Shown: positions 8,322 through 17,258, numbered from the stretch's first letter. The stretch is 32,909 nt of DNA from Lachnospiraceae bacterium (GCA_022769625.1 JALEJP010000043.1:1-32909); one strand, 5' to 3'. Made by a program: numbers and translations. The notes: a model not told the origin generated them from the sequence alone.

Positions 8322-9910
8322 AAACAGGGAAAAGATGGATGGCAGCAGTCTGCCTGTTTGGGATAACGGCCGGTATGTTATCCGCATGTGCGTTTGAAAC
8401 GCCGGATGACGAATGTATCGTGCGGGAAAAGGAGACCGGAAACGGCACACGGATCGCTTCGGCAGGGGATGGCCTGACTATTGAGAGTCAGATACATGCA
8501 CCGGAAACCTGCGAAATGGAAGTGGCAGATGGCCTGGCGGAAGTGTGGGTTCATGCAAAGGTTACGGTTCCGAATGGCGAGGGTATGAAAATCCGAAGTG
8601 CAAAGCTTCGGCCTTTTGGCCAGGAGGATCTGGATGGCTGGATCCGGGTACTGACTCAGGGGAAAGAATTGTGGGATTATGCAGATAGTGATTATGATCA
8701 GAACATGGCGGCAGATGACATACAGGCGTGGATGGAAGAGTCGGAAAGCGGGATGGTTTCCTATGAAAGTGAGAAGTATCCGGTTGAATGGAAGATGAAA
8801 AGCGAGTCCGGTTCGGATATCCAGGATGGAGGAGAAACATCCGAACAGGAAGAGGAGGCTGTCGGAGAGAGCGCAGAAGATTCCATGTCAGCGGAGCATG
8901 ATACGCCTTTGGAGGCGGAGGGGACAGTGATGCAGGAGGAGTTTTTGTCCGGGTACGTGGATATGCAGGATATTTTTGCCTCCTGGGCTTCAGATGAGGA
9001 AAAAACCTACACCTGTCAGGTCATCAACACCATGCAGGAAGGTTATCCCATCTCCGTGTTTGATTTCACAAGAACATACCGGGGGACTTATGTGGAATGG
9101 GCTGAGGATGAGGTGCTGGAAAAGGCAGAGACCAGGATCGCAAAGAAACGGATGAAAAAAACGGCGGATGATCTGGTAGAGACCCTGGGACTCTCGGGTA
9201 AATTGAAATATCGGAAATCGGAGCCGGTGTACCGCAGCGAAATCGATGACTCTCCCTATGGAGATCATCTCCCTGAGGATTCCATGGGATGGCGATTTTA
9301 TTATGTAAAAGAAATGGACGGGATTAAGATGGTCCATGCGTCCAATCTCACACCGCCAAGGGATATGATGGAGAATCTGATTTTTGCGCTGGAGTCAAAT
9401 TTCGGGTGGGATGTCTACGATTCCATAGCAGAGCTGGACGGGAGGTATGGTGGCGCAATGACACAGTGGAATGAGGAGATGTTCTGCGTTACCTTTGATG
9501 ATGAGGGGCTGGTCAGTGTCAGCTGGATCAATCCCTGTGCGTTAGGTGAAAATTCCAGTGACAATGTATTTCTTCTGCCATTTTCCGAGATTCTTCAGAT
9601 ATTTGAAAAATCGATCACAAAACAATATATTCTGGAGATGTTTGCGGAGATGGGGATACCGGTGAAGGCAGAAATTACAGAAATCCGTCTGGGCTATATG
9701 ATGGTCAGAGATGACGAAAAACCGGGAAGCGGACAGATGGTGCCGGTCTGGGATTTTATCGGGACATACGAAAGTGAGAGTGTTGAGGAGATGCTGGGAG
9801 AAGAGGGGAATATCTGGGTCCAGAGTTATCTGAAACAAAAGAAAAGTGAAAGTCTTCTGACAATCAATGCTACGGATGGAACCATTTTGAACTGGGGCTA
9901 CGGAGGATAA
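8318..9910 (+). CDS. Lipoprotein linked to the two-component system (DUF6034/YycI-like C-terminus)
   Basis: A 530-residue exported lipoprotein. The N-terminus is a signal peptide ending in the lipobox LSAC (Cys24), so it should be anchored to the outer face of the membrane. A central acidic, low-complexity segment (about 165-210, rich in Glu/Ser) separates two folded parts. The C-terminal part contains 'IRLGYMMVRDDEKPG', 'MVPVWDFIG' and 'LLTINATDGTILNWGYG'. That pattern recalls DUF6034 and, more loosely, the YycI/PepSY type of kinase-accessory protein; no search was possible. The GTG start overlaps the kinase stop by four bases, with GAGAGG seven bases upstream. Overlap with the kinase suggests it senses a signal for, or tunes, that kinase. 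Confidence 0.75.
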   Translation: MKTGKRWMAAVCLFGITAGMLSACAFETPDDECIVREKETGNGTRIASAGDGLTIESQIHAPETCEMEVADGLAEVWVHAKVTVPNGEGMKIRSAKLRPFGQEDLDGWIRVLTQGKELWDYADSDYDQNMAADDIQAWMEESESGMVSYESEKYPVEWKMKSESGSDIQDGGETSEQEEEAVGESAEDSMSAEHDTPLEAEGTVMQEEFLSGYVDMQDIFASWASDEEKTYTCQVINTMQEGYPISVFDFTRTYRGTYVEWAEDEVLEKAETRIAKKRMKKTADDLVETLGLSGKLKYRKSEPVYRSEIDDSPYGDHLPEDSMGWRFYYVKEMDGIKMVHASNLTPPRDMMENLIFALESNFGWDVYDSIAELDGRYGGAMTQWNEEMFCVTFDDEGLVSVSWINPCALGENSSDNVFLLPFSEILQIFEKSITKQYILEMFAEMGIPVKAEITEIRLGYMMVRDDEKPGSGQMVPVWDFIGTYESESVEEMLGEEGNIWVQSYLKQKKSESLLTINATDGTILNWGYGG

Positions 9911-9919
9911 CTTTCTGCA

Positions 9920-9948
9920 TTGCGCGGAAGGAAAATGTTTGCTATACT
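9920..9948 (+). promoter_or_regulatory. Promoter of the cysE-cysK-metY unit
   Basis: TTGCGC (9920-9925) and TATACT (9943-9948) with a 17-base spacer; TG at 9940-9941 makes an extended -10 (TGCTATACT). The leader is only ~30 bases, too short for a SAM or T-box riboswitch. Confidence 0.65.
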
Positions 9949-9982
9949 GTTAGATATGGATTTTGAAAGAAGGAGTAGAGAC

Positions 9983-10936
9983 ATGCAGCAGAGACAAGGA
10001 GAGCTCAAAGGACTCGTGAATGCCATTCTGGACAGTTATGAGAAGTATCCTGTCATCCGGAATATTGACTGTGGAAACCGGATCAACAGTGACACGGTGA
10101 CCGAGATTCTGGAAATGATACGCAGGATCGTTTTTCCGGGCTATTTTGAGATGAAGAATCTGAGGAAAGATTCCATAGAATATCATGTGGGGGAGCTTCT
10201 GGAGAATATTGAGTATCATCTGACGAAACAGGTGATGATGGCTCTTCCGCACAGTGAAAAATATCAGCATATGGGACATCATGAGCTGGCAGAGAAGGCA
10301 CTTACTATCACCCATACCTTTCTTGGGCGGATACCGGCACTGCGCGATATACTGGCGACGGACGTACAGGCAGGCTACGAGGGTGACCCTGCGGCCTTTA
10401 ATACGGACGAGGTGATTTTTTCTTATCCTGGTATGTACGCCATCACCGTAAACCGGATTGCCCATGAGCTGTATCTGCTGGGTGTACCTCTGATTCCGCG
10501 TATGATGACGGAACATGCCCACAGTCAGACTGGTATTGATATTCATCCGGGAGCATCCATTGGAGAATATTTCTTCATTGACCATGGTACCGGTGTGGTA
10601 ATCGGAGAGACGACGGTGATCGGTAAATATGTGAAGATCTATCAGGGCGTGACACTTGGCGGACTTTCCACCAGAGGTGGCCAGATGCTTCGCGGTGTGA
10701 AGCGTCATCCGACGCTGGAGGATAATGTGACTGTGTACTCCGGTGCATCCATTCTGGGCGGAGAGACGGTGATCGGCACCGGTGCTGTCATCGGAGGCAA
10801 TGCCTTTGTCACTTCTTCCGTGCCGCCGCATACCAGAGTAAGTATAAAGAATCCGGAGCTGCAGTTTAAGGATCGTTCCAAAAAGGCCGGAGAGCTTGGC
10901 CAGGAGGGCTTCTTTAACCGCAAAGAACAGGATTAA
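9983..10936 (+). CDS. cysE: Serine O-acetyltransferase (EpsC-type)
   Basis: A 317-residue enzyme that makes O-acetylserine from serine and acetyl-CoA, the first step of cysteine synthesis. The N-terminal helical part contains 'ATDVQAGYEGDPAA' and 'HELY'; the C-terminal left-handed beta helix shows hexapeptide repeats with 'GIDIHPGASIGEYFFIDHG', 'GVVIGET', 'VKIYQGVTLGGLS' and 'GASILGGETVIG'. The His/Asp active-site blocks (GIDIHPGA, IDHGTG) are present. At ~317 residues it matches the longer EpsC group, not the ~270-residue enterobacterial CysE. The ATG at 9983 follows AAGGAG with a 7-base gap; an upstream in-frame start at 9920 would precede the promoter. It feeds the next gene, cysK. Confidence 0.93.
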   Translation: MQQRQGELKGLVNAILDSYEKYPVIRNIDCGNRINSDTVTEILEMIRRIVFPGYFEMKNLRKDSIEYHVGELLENIEYHLTKQVMMALPHSEKYQHMGHHELAEKALTITHTFLGRIPALRDILATDVQAGYEGDPAAFNTDEVIFSYPGMYAITVNRIAHELYLLGVPLIPRMMTEHAHSQTGIDIHPGASIGEYFFIDHGTGVVIGETTVIGKYVKIYQGVTLGGLSTRGGQMLRGVKRHPTLEDNVTVYSGASILGGETVIGTGAVIGGNAFVTSSVPPHTRVSIKNPELQFKDRSKKAGELGQEGFFNRKEQD

Positions 10937-11006
10937 TGATCTGTCTGGCTGACTGATACAGGAGGGATGGCCGGGCACAGGAAAAGTTTCTATTTTGGAG
11001 GAGATT

Positions 11007-11933
11007 ATGATCTATAACAATGTATTGGAGGCCATCGGCCATACACCGATGATTCGCCTCAATCATCTGACGGATGAGGACAGTGCGGAGATTCTGGTAA
11101 AATATGAGGCTGTGAATATCGGGGGCTCCATCAAGACCAGAACCGCTTATAATATGCTGAAAAAGGCGGAGGAAGAGGGTATTCTGAAGCCGGATTCCAT
11201 CATTGTGGAACCCACCAGCGGCAATCAGGGCATCGGTATCGCGCTGGTAGGCGCGGTGAAGGGCTATCAGGTGCGCATCATCATGCCGGATTCCGTCAGT
11301 GAGGAGAGACGCAAGCTGGTGCAGCAGTACGGGGCAGAAGTAGTCCTGATTCACGATGACGGTGACATCGGCAAATGTATTGATGAGTGTCTGCAGACAG
11401 CCATCCGAATGGCGAAGGAGGATCCTCGCGTCTATGTGCCGGAGCAGTTTTCCAATAAAAACAATCCGCTGGTGCACAAGTATCACACGGCAGTGGAGAT
11501 CCTGGAGCAGGTGGAAGGCCCCATTGACGGGTTCTGCTCCGGAGTCGGTACCGGTGGGACACTTTCCGGTATCGGTGAGGTGCTGAAAAATCAGTATCCG
11601 GATATTACCATCTGGGCAGTGGAGCCGGAGCACGCAGCCATATTGTCCGGCGGCAGCATCGGCACGCATCTGCAGATGGGCATCGGTGACGGACTGATTC
11701 CCGATAACCTTAATATGAATATTTACGAGGATATCTGTGTGGTCACAGATGAGGAGGCACTGGATATTTCCAGGCGTCTGGCCAGAGAGGAAGGTCTGCT
11801 CTGCGGCATTTCCAGCGGATCCAATGTGGCAGCAGCCATCCGCCTGGCGAAAAAACTAGGAAAAGGAAAACGTGTGGTGACGATCCTTCCGGATACGGGA
11901 GAACGTTATTTCAGCACGGTGTTGTTTGAATAG
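11007..11933 (+). CDS. cysK: Cysteine synthase (O-acetylserine sulfhydrylase family)
   Basis: A 308-residue fold-type II PLP enzyme that joins sulfide to O-acetylserine to give cysteine. PLP lysine K43 lies in 'NIGGSIKTR'; the phosphate loop is 'GTGGTLSG'; 'CGISSGSNVAAAIRLA' and 'TILPDTGERY' are typical. Two marks differ from textbook CysK: the substrate loop is TSGNQG (70-75) and not TSGNTG, and the lysine is followed by TR and not DR. Neighbouring cysE and metY make sulfur assimilation the natural role, but a related beta-substituting activity cannot be excluded. The ATG at 11007 follows GGAGGAG; a TTG at 10995 lies inside that RBS and is rejected. Confidence 0.88.
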   Translation: MIYNNVLEAIGHTPMIRLNHLTDEDSAEILVKYEAVNIGGSIKTRTAYNMLKKAEEEGILKPDSIIVEPTSGNQGIGIALVGAVKGYQVRIIMPDSVSEERRKLVQQYGAEVVLIHDDGDIGKCIDECLQTAIRMAKEDPRVYVPEQFSNKNNPLVHKYHTAVEILEQVEGPIDGFCSGVGTGGTLSGIGEVLKNQYPDITIWAVEPEHAAILSGGSIGTHLQMGIGDGLIPDNLNMNIYEDICVVTDEEALDISRRLAREEGLLCGISSGSNVAAAIRLAKKLGKGKRVVTILPDTGERYFSTVLFE

Positions 11934-11962
11934 GAAAGAATAGAGATACGGAGGAAAAACAA

Positions 11963-13246
11963 ATGAGTGATTATGCAATTGAGACCAAATGTCTGCATTC
12001 CGGTTATACACCGAAAAACGGTGAACCCAGACAGATTCCGATTGTCCAGAGTACGACCTTTAAATACGAAACATCCGATGAGATGGGGAAACTGTTCGCA
12101 CTGGAAGAGAACGGATACTTTTACACCAGACTGGCAAATCCCACCAACGATGCAGTGGCAGCAAAGATCGCAGATCTGGAGGGCGGTGTCGGCGCGATCC
12201 TGACCTCATCCGGACAGGCGGCTACTTTTTATGCAGTGTTTAACATCTGTGAGGCAGGGGATCATGTGATCTGTACTTCTGCAATTTATGGCGGAACGCT
12301 CAATCTTCTGGGTGTCACCCTGAAAAAGCTGGGCATCCAGTGTACCTTCGTGGATGCGGATGCGCCGGAAGAGGAACTGGAAAAGGCATTCCAGGAGAAT
12401 ACCAAGGCAGTGTTTGCGGAGTCCATCGCCAATCCGGCTCTGGTGATCCTTGATATTGAGAAATTCGCCAATCTGGCACACAGACATGGCGTGCCGCTGA
12501 TCGTGGACAATACCTTTGCTACACCGGTCAACTGCCAGCCTTTTAAATGGGGCGCGGATATCGTGACACATTCCACCACAAAATATATGGACGGACATGC
12601 GGCCCAGGTGGGCGGTGTCATCGTGGACAGCGGTAATTTTGACTGGGAAGCCCATGCGGACAAATTTCCGGGACTGACAACGCCGGATGAATCCTATCAC
12701 GGCATCGTTTATACACAGAAATTCGGAAAGCTTGCCTACATTACAAAGGCAACCTCCCAGCTGATGCGCGATCTGGGTGCAATCCCGTCCCCACAGAACG
12801 CATTCATCCTGAATCTGGGGCTTGAGACCCTGCCGCTTCGGGTGGAGCGTCACTGCTACAATGCCAAGAAGGTGGCAGAGTACCTGAACGCACACGAAAA
12901 AGTGGCTCATGTCAGTTTCGCCGGTCTGCCGGGAGACAAATACCATGAGCTGGCAAAGAAATACATGCCAAACGGAACCTGCGGCGTCATCTCCTTCGAA
13001 CTGAAGGGCGGACGTGACAGTGCAGTACAGTTTATGGACAGTCTGAAGCTGGCTTCCATCGTAACCCATGTGGCTGATGCAAAGACCTGCGTCCTGCACC
13101 CGGCAAGCCATACCCACAGACAGCTCACCGATGAGCAGCTGGTGGAAGCAGGCGTATCACCGGGACTGATCCGTCTGTCTGTTGGCATCGAGAATGTGAA
13201 CGATATCATCGCAGATCTGGCACAGGCGCTGGAGAAGGCGGAATAG
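11963..13246 (+). CDS. metY: O-acetylhomoserine sulfhydrylase
   Basis: A 427-residue fold-type I Cys/Met-metabolism PLP enzyme. It is expected to make homocysteine from O-acetylhomoserine and sulfide, the direct sulfhydrylation route to methionine. Seen: 'IETKCLHSGY' at the N-terminus, 'YTRLANPT' (54-61), 'LTSSGQAA', 'VDNTFATP' (181-188) with the ring-stacking aspartate, the PLP lysine K207 in 'HSTTKYMDGH', and 'LIRLSVGIENVNDI' near the end. Length (427) fits MetY and exceeds the ~390 residues of cystathionine lyases and methionine gamma-lyases. GGAGG lies before the ATG, 30 bases after cysK, so cysE-cysK-metY form one operon ending in a strong terminator. No homoserine acetyltransferase is in the window. 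Confidence 0.92.
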   Translation: MSDYAIETKCLHSGYTPKNGEPRQIPIVQSTTFKYETSDEMGKLFALEENGYFYTRLANPTNDAVAAKIADLEGGVGAILTSSGQAATFYAVFNICEAGDHVICTSAIYGGTLNLLGVTLKKLGIQCTFVDADAPEEELEKAFQENTKAVFAESIANPALVILDIEKFANLAHRHGVPLIVDNTFATPVNCQPFKWGADIVTHSTTKYMDGHAAQVGGVIVDSGNFDWEAHADKFPGLTTPDESYHGIVYTQKFGKLAYITKATSQLMRDLGAIPSPQNAFILNLGLETLPLRVERHCYNAKKVAEYLNAHEKVAHVSFAGLPGDKYHELAKKYMPNGTCGVISFELKGGRDSAVQFMDSLKLASIVTHVADAKTCVLHPASHTHRQLTDEQLVEAGVSPGLIRLSVGIENVNDIIADLAQALEKAE

Positions 13247-13273
13247 ACGAAACAAATTTTTATGAACAGATAC

Positions 13274-13310
13274 CCGCAGGGCAGGACAACGTCCGTCCTG
13301 CGGTTTTTTT
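13274..13310 (+). terminator. Strong intrinsic terminator of cysE-cysK-metY
   Basis: CCGCAGG (13274-13280) pairs with CCTGCGG, and inside it GGAC pairs with GTCC; seven T residues follow. It lies inside the 5' part of the next open frame, showing that frame does not really start at 13262. Confidence 0.9.
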
Positions 13311-13342
13311 ACGATAATGGAAAAGGTCTGCGGTTTCTATGC

Positions 13343-13801
13343 ATGGTACTTCTGGTGCTGTATTACATCCTGGATAATGGAAATCAGTCAGACGCATTTC
13401 CGACAGGAGCATTGCCCATTTATCATATACAAATCGTAACAGAAAAAAATCGGGATTATTTTTGGGGTGATTTTAAGAAAGGAGCCAGAGAGGCGGCAGT
13501 AGAAATGGCCAAAGAAAATGGAACTTCGATTATTACATTTGAAAGTGAAGAGAATGTGCTGCCTATGGTGGGATTAGATTTGATGGAGTGGCTGGAACAA
13601 AAGGACAGCAGAATGATTCGCATTCTATTAACCTGCCATCAGAGTTTTAATTATGTAGTAACTGCCATGCGGTGCGGTGTGTTTTCCTATTTATTGAAGC
13701 CTTTGGATGAGAAAGAACTGGCTCGGACGATAGAACTGGCAGAAAAAGAACTGGCGCGGAGAGATGCAGCAAATCGATTATGCAGAGAAAAGTTTCCGTA
13801 A
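13343..13801 (+). pseudogene. Chimeric relic: substrate-binding protein N-terminus fused to receiver-domain C-terminus
   Basis: The open frame joins two unrelated parts. The first (from 'MVLLVLYYILDNG') is a hydrophobic N-terminus then 'PIYHIQIVTEKNRDYFWGDFKKGAREAAVEM', the start of a periplasmic sugar-binding-type protein ('I.V......YW..FKKGA..AA'). After 'SIITFESEENV' it switches to 'GLDLMEWLEQKDSRMIRILLTCHQSF' and 'AMRCGVFSYLLKPLDEKELARTIELA', the second half of a YesN-type receiver domain with its conserved Lys-Pro. The receiver's phospho-aspartate half and the whole DNA-binding domain are missing, as is most of the binding protein. No good RBS is visible for the ATG at 13343. The likely origin is a deletion in a binding protein / kinase / regulator operon that happened to keep the frame. 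Confidence 0.65.
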
Positions 13802-13874
13802 CGTAAAGTTTCTGTTAAGAAAACGCAGGTTTTGTAAAATGTTTCTGTTTTCAGATAACTCTTCGTAAACTCGG

Positions 13875-13902
13875 TTGAAAAGCGAAAAAACAATGCTATA
13901 CT
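13875..13902 (+). promoter_or_regulatory. Promoter for the secreted phosphoesterase gene
   Basis: TTGAAA (13875-13880) and TATACT (13897-13902) with a 16-base spacer, and TG at 13894-13895 giving an extended -10. The leader is about 95 bases; I see no known riboswitch in it. Confidence 0.6.
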
Positions 13903-14005
13903 TTTGCTTATCAGGGCAGTGCGCCCCGGTCAGGTTACGGATCACAAAGCGAAAAGTAACCGGATGAAGGTTTTGAGGAGTTTATTTGAAAAAAGGAGAC
14001 AAAAA

Positions 14006-16153
14006 ATGAAGTACAACTGGAAGAAACAGATTTTATCAGGAACCCTGGCTGTGGCAGTGACAGTGTCAAGTCCGGTTATGGCGTTTGCAGGAGCAGCACC
14101 GGACGGAAAGACAGATGCGGCAAAGATGTCACAGGAAATGAATCTCTCCGATGAGTGGGAGACCTGGAAAACGGAGTGGGCAGAAGGTGTAAGCACAGAC
14201 TGGAAACAGATTTCTCTTACACCGGGAAGCGATGAAAGTGAACTGAATTTTGCATGGTATTCCACCGGAAATGCAGTACCAAAGCTTGTCATCGGCGAGG
14301 GACGCAGCATGAAAAATGCAGTAACCTATACAGCAGCTCAGACAGAGGCAACGCAGGCGAAGGATGGCACACAGTACTACTCTAATAAAGTGACAGCAAA
14401 AGAGTTGAAACCAGATACGGTTTACTATTACAAATACGAAAAATCAGACGGAACCTGGACAAAGGCAGTAAAGTACCGCACCGGAAAGGCGGAGGATTTC
14501 AGCTTTATCTATGTGGGTGACCCACAGATTGGTTCCTCCAACGAAGCAAAGGCGAAGAAACCGGAGGATATAAATGACAGCTTTTATACTGCACAGTTTG
14601 AATCGGTGCGCAGTGATGCCTTCAACTGGGAGACAACGCTGAATCAGGCGATGGAAATGTCCGGAAATCAGGCGCGTTTTGTACTTTCAGCCGGTGATCA
14701 GATTCAGACAAATGCCAAGAAGGTAAAGGATAATACGGTAAGTGAGATGGAGTATGCGGGATACTTAAGCCCGGATATCCTGAAATCTCTTCCGGTAGCT
14801 ACTACAGTAGGAAATCATGATGCAGATAACCCAAACTATGTATATCATTTCAACCGTCCGAATGTAAGTGAGCTTGGAACAAATGGTGTTGTTGAGGGTG
14901 ATTACTACTTCACCTATGGTTCTGCATTGTTTATCATGCTGAATACCCAGGATACAAACGTGGCAGAGCATAAGCAGTTCATCGAGCAGGCGGTAAAAGC
15001 TGAGCCGGACTGCAAATGGCGTATTGTGACACTGCATCAGGATATTTACGGTTCTGCCGAACACTCAAACGAGCCGGAAATCACGAACCTGCGCTACAGT
15101 CTGGTTCCGTATTTTGAGGCAAATGACATCGATGTGGTGCTGACCGGACATGACCATGCATATTCTCGCTCCCAGATTCTGAAAGGTGGTGTGAAGACGA
15201 CAGAATATACGGATGACGAGTTTGATGAACAGCTGGAAAAGGATCTTGAGGTGGGAGAGGATGAAAGTACACGCTATACCGCTCCGGGAAACATCAAGAA
15301 TGATACCACCGATCCGGCAGAGAAAGCGTATATTGACTATCTGTATCAGGTCATGGACGAGGATGCAGTGGAACAGGTACAGAAGGATGGCGAAACCGTT
15401 GTCAATCCGGAGGGTATTCTCTATATGACAGCAAACTCTTCTTCAGGCAGTAAGTATTATGATCTGGTACCGAGAATGCAGACTTATATAGCAGCCAGAT
15501 GGCAGGAGGATGTTCCGACTTATTCTGTCATCCATATCACGGATGAGACTTTCACAATCAATACGTACCGTACAGATAATGATGAAAAGATTGATGAAAC
15601 CTTTACCATCGTTAAAACAGAGAAAACGCAGGATACAAAGCCGGAGACAAAAACAGATATCAGTACGGCAGAAGCTGCTGCGGTCAAAAATCAGGTTTAT
15701 ACCGGTAAGGCCATTACACCGGAGGTGAAACTGAACTGCCAGGGCAGACAACTGGTACAGGGAACGGATTATACGGTGGCATACACAAACAATAAGAATA
15801 CCGGTCTTGCAGCAGCAACGATTACAGGTATGGGCGCTTATACAGGCATAAAGACGGTAAACTTCAAAATTGTGCCAAAGAAGGCGGCTCTCAAATCGGT
15901 AAAAGCGGTCGGAAAGCAGGCGATACAGGTGAAGCTGAAAAAGTCTGCCGGTAAGGTAAGCGGATATCAGATTATCTGTTCTACAGACAGAAAATTCAAT
16001 AAGGCAAAAAAAGTCAATACCAGGAAGCTGAATACGACGGTAAAATCTCTGAAGAAAGCGACTTATTATGTAAAGGCAAGAGCTTATACCAACATTCAGG
16101 GCACGAAGGTATTTGGTGCATACAGCAAGACGGTAAAGGTCAGCGTAAAATAG
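14006..16153 (+). CDS. Secreted purple-acid-phosphatase-like metallophosphoesterase with Ig-like C-terminus
   Basis: A 715-residue exported enzyme. A signal peptide (about 1-28, ending MAFAGA) is followed by an N-terminal fibronectin-like domain of purple acid phosphatases (about 64-160, 'LKPDTVYYYKYE'), then a calcineurin-like core with metal-binding motifs GDPQ (171-174), AGDQ (229-232), GNHD (269-272), 'TLHQDIYG' and 'GHDHAYSR'. Two C-terminal modules follow: an Ig-like repeat starting 'VYTGKAITPEV' and a fibronectin type III-like end ('SGYQIICSTDRKFNKAKKV'), both common in Lachnospiraceae surface proteins. No sortase motif or transmembrane anchor is seen, so it is probably released or cell-wall-bound through the modules. 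It should cleave phosphate esters outside the cell. ATG 14006 follows AAAGGAG; the frame extends upstream without an RBS. Confidence 0.88.
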   Translation: MKYNWKKQILSGTLAVAVTVSSPVMAFAGAAPDGKTDAAKMSQEMNLSDEWETWKTEWAEGVSTDWKQISLTPGSDESELNFAWYSTGNAVPKLVIGEGRSMKNAVTYTAAQTEATQAKDGTQYYSNKVTAKELKPDTVYYYKYEKSDGTWTKAVKYRTGKAEDFSFIYVGDPQIGSSNEAKAKKPEDINDSFYTAQFESVRSDAFNWETTLNQAMEMSGNQARFVLSAGDQIQTNAKKVKDNTVSEMEYAGYLSPDILKSLPVATTVGNHDADNPNYVYHFNRPNVSELGTNGVVEGDYYFTYGSALFIMLNTQDTNVAEHKQFIEQAVKAEPDCKWRIVTLHQDIYGSAEHSNEPEITNLRYSLVPYFEANDIDVVLTGHDHAYSRSQILKGGVKTTEYTDDEFDEQLEKDLEVGEDESTRYTAPGNIKNDTTDPAEKAYIDYLYQVMDEDAVEQVQKDGETVVNPEGILYMTANSSSGSKYYDLVPRMQTYIAARWQEDVPTYSVIHITDETFTINTYRTDNDEKIDETFTIVKTEKTQDTKPETKTDISTAEAAAVKNQVYTGKAITPEVKLNCQGRQLVQGTDYTVAYTNNKNTGLAAATITGMGAYTGIKTVNFKIVPKKAALKSVKAVGKQAIQVKLKKSAGKVSGYQIICSTDRKFNKAKKVNTRKLNTTVKSLKKATYYVKARAYTNIQGTKVFGAYSKTVKVSVK

Positions 16154-16154
16154 T

Positions 16155-17258
16155 ATGAAACTGGAAAAAAAGAAAATGTGGAAAACAGGATGTCTGGCAG
16201 CTGCGGGTGTCCTGTTTCTGCTCTTTGTGTATCTCCTGAATCAGGTGGAAAAAACAGAGCTTCTTGAGACGGAGGGCAGAAACTTTGAAAATGCGGTTGT
16301 CACGGAAGTCATAAAGGACAATGTGACAGAAAGCGGAAACATTGTGGGAGATCAGACTGTGCTTTTGCGTCTGGAGTCAGGCGGACATGCAGGTGAAGAG
16401 GTGGAGGCGATCAGCTCTTCCGGTTATCTGTTCGGAGCACACTGTACGCAGGGGATGAAGGTCATCGCTCTGGTCAGCGAATCCCAGGGAGAGCTTGTGG
16501 CGACGGTGTACAGTGTACGCCGGGCACCCATGATGTATTTGATGGTAGTACTGTTCATCCTGGCTATTCTGCTGATCGGAGGAAAAAAGGGATTCGCATC
16601 AGTTGCAGGACTGGCGTTTACTATTTTGTGTGTGATATTTGTATTTTTTCCGCTGATCTACCGCGGCGCTTCCCCAATCTGGACGGCAGTGTTTGTGGTG
16701 ATTGTGACAACGGTGGTGACCATGTTCCTGATTGACGGTGTGACCTGCAAGTCAGCAGCCGCGATTTTGGGAACGATCATCGGTGTGTGTGTTGCCGGAG
16801 TGTTTGCGTGGGTGTTTGGTAAGGTGACACATTTGACGGGATATAGTGTGAGTGATGTGGAAAATCTTGTGTATGTGGAACAGAATACAGATATTCAAGT
16901 GGGAGAATTGTTGTTTGCAGGGATTTTGATTGCTGCGCTGGGAGCGGTCATGGATGTGAGCATGTCGATCGCATCGACTATCTGTGAAATTCATCAGAAA
17001 AATCCTGCCCTGACCACAAGAGAGCTTTTTCACTCCGGCATGAATGTGGGGAAGGACATGATGGGAACCATGTCCAATACGCTGATCCTTGCATTTACCG
17101 GAGGATCTATGAATACACTGGTGTTTCTCTACGCCTACAACTACCAGTACCGGCAGGTGGCAAATATGGCATCCATCGGCATCGAGGTGATGCAGGGCGT
17201 ATCTGCCAGCATGGGAGTGATTATGGCGGTACCATTTGTATCGCTGATCAGTGCATGA
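16155..17258 (+). CDS. YibE/F-like multi-pass membrane protein
   Basis: A 367-residue integral membrane protein. TM1 is at about 12-28, then an extracytoplasmic beta-rich part of ~95 residues ('TVLLRLESGGHAGEEV'), then about seven hydrophobic spans from residue ~127. Family-typical blocks are 'GGKKGFASVAGLAFT', 'MDVSMSIASTICEI' and 'GKDMMGTMSNTLILAF'. YibE/F proteins are widespread in Firmicutes and are thought to be transporters, but the substrate is unknown. It starts one base after the phosphoesterase stop codon, so the two are very likely cotranscribed and perhaps translationally coupled. A role in taking up a product of that secreted enzyme is an inference from position only. Confidence 0.85.
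   Translation: MKLEKKKMWKTGCLAAAGVLFLLFVYLLNQVEKTELLETEGRNFENAVVTEVIKDNVTESGNIVGDQTVLLRLESGGHAGEEVEAISSSGYLFGAHCTQGMKVIALVSESQGELVATVYSVRRAPMMYLMVVLFILAILLIGGKKGFASVAGLAFTILCVIFVFFPLIYRGASPIWTAVFVVIVTTVVTMFLIDGVTCKSAAAILGTIIGVCVAGVFAWVFGKVTHLTGYSVSDVENLVYVEQNTDIQVGELLFAGILIAALGAVMDVSMSIASTICEIHQKNPALTTRELFHSGMNVGKDMMGTMSNTLILAFTGGSMNTLVFLYAYNYQYRQVANMASIGIEVMQGVSASMGVIMAVPFVSLISA

Noticed and set aside
9950-10978. 342-residue minus-strand frame opposite cysE
   Set aside because: Antisense shadow of cysE with histidine- and leucine-rich nonsense composition.
13262-13342. Upstream start of the chimeric relic
   Set aside because: This stretch contains the metY terminator, so the transcript would end there.
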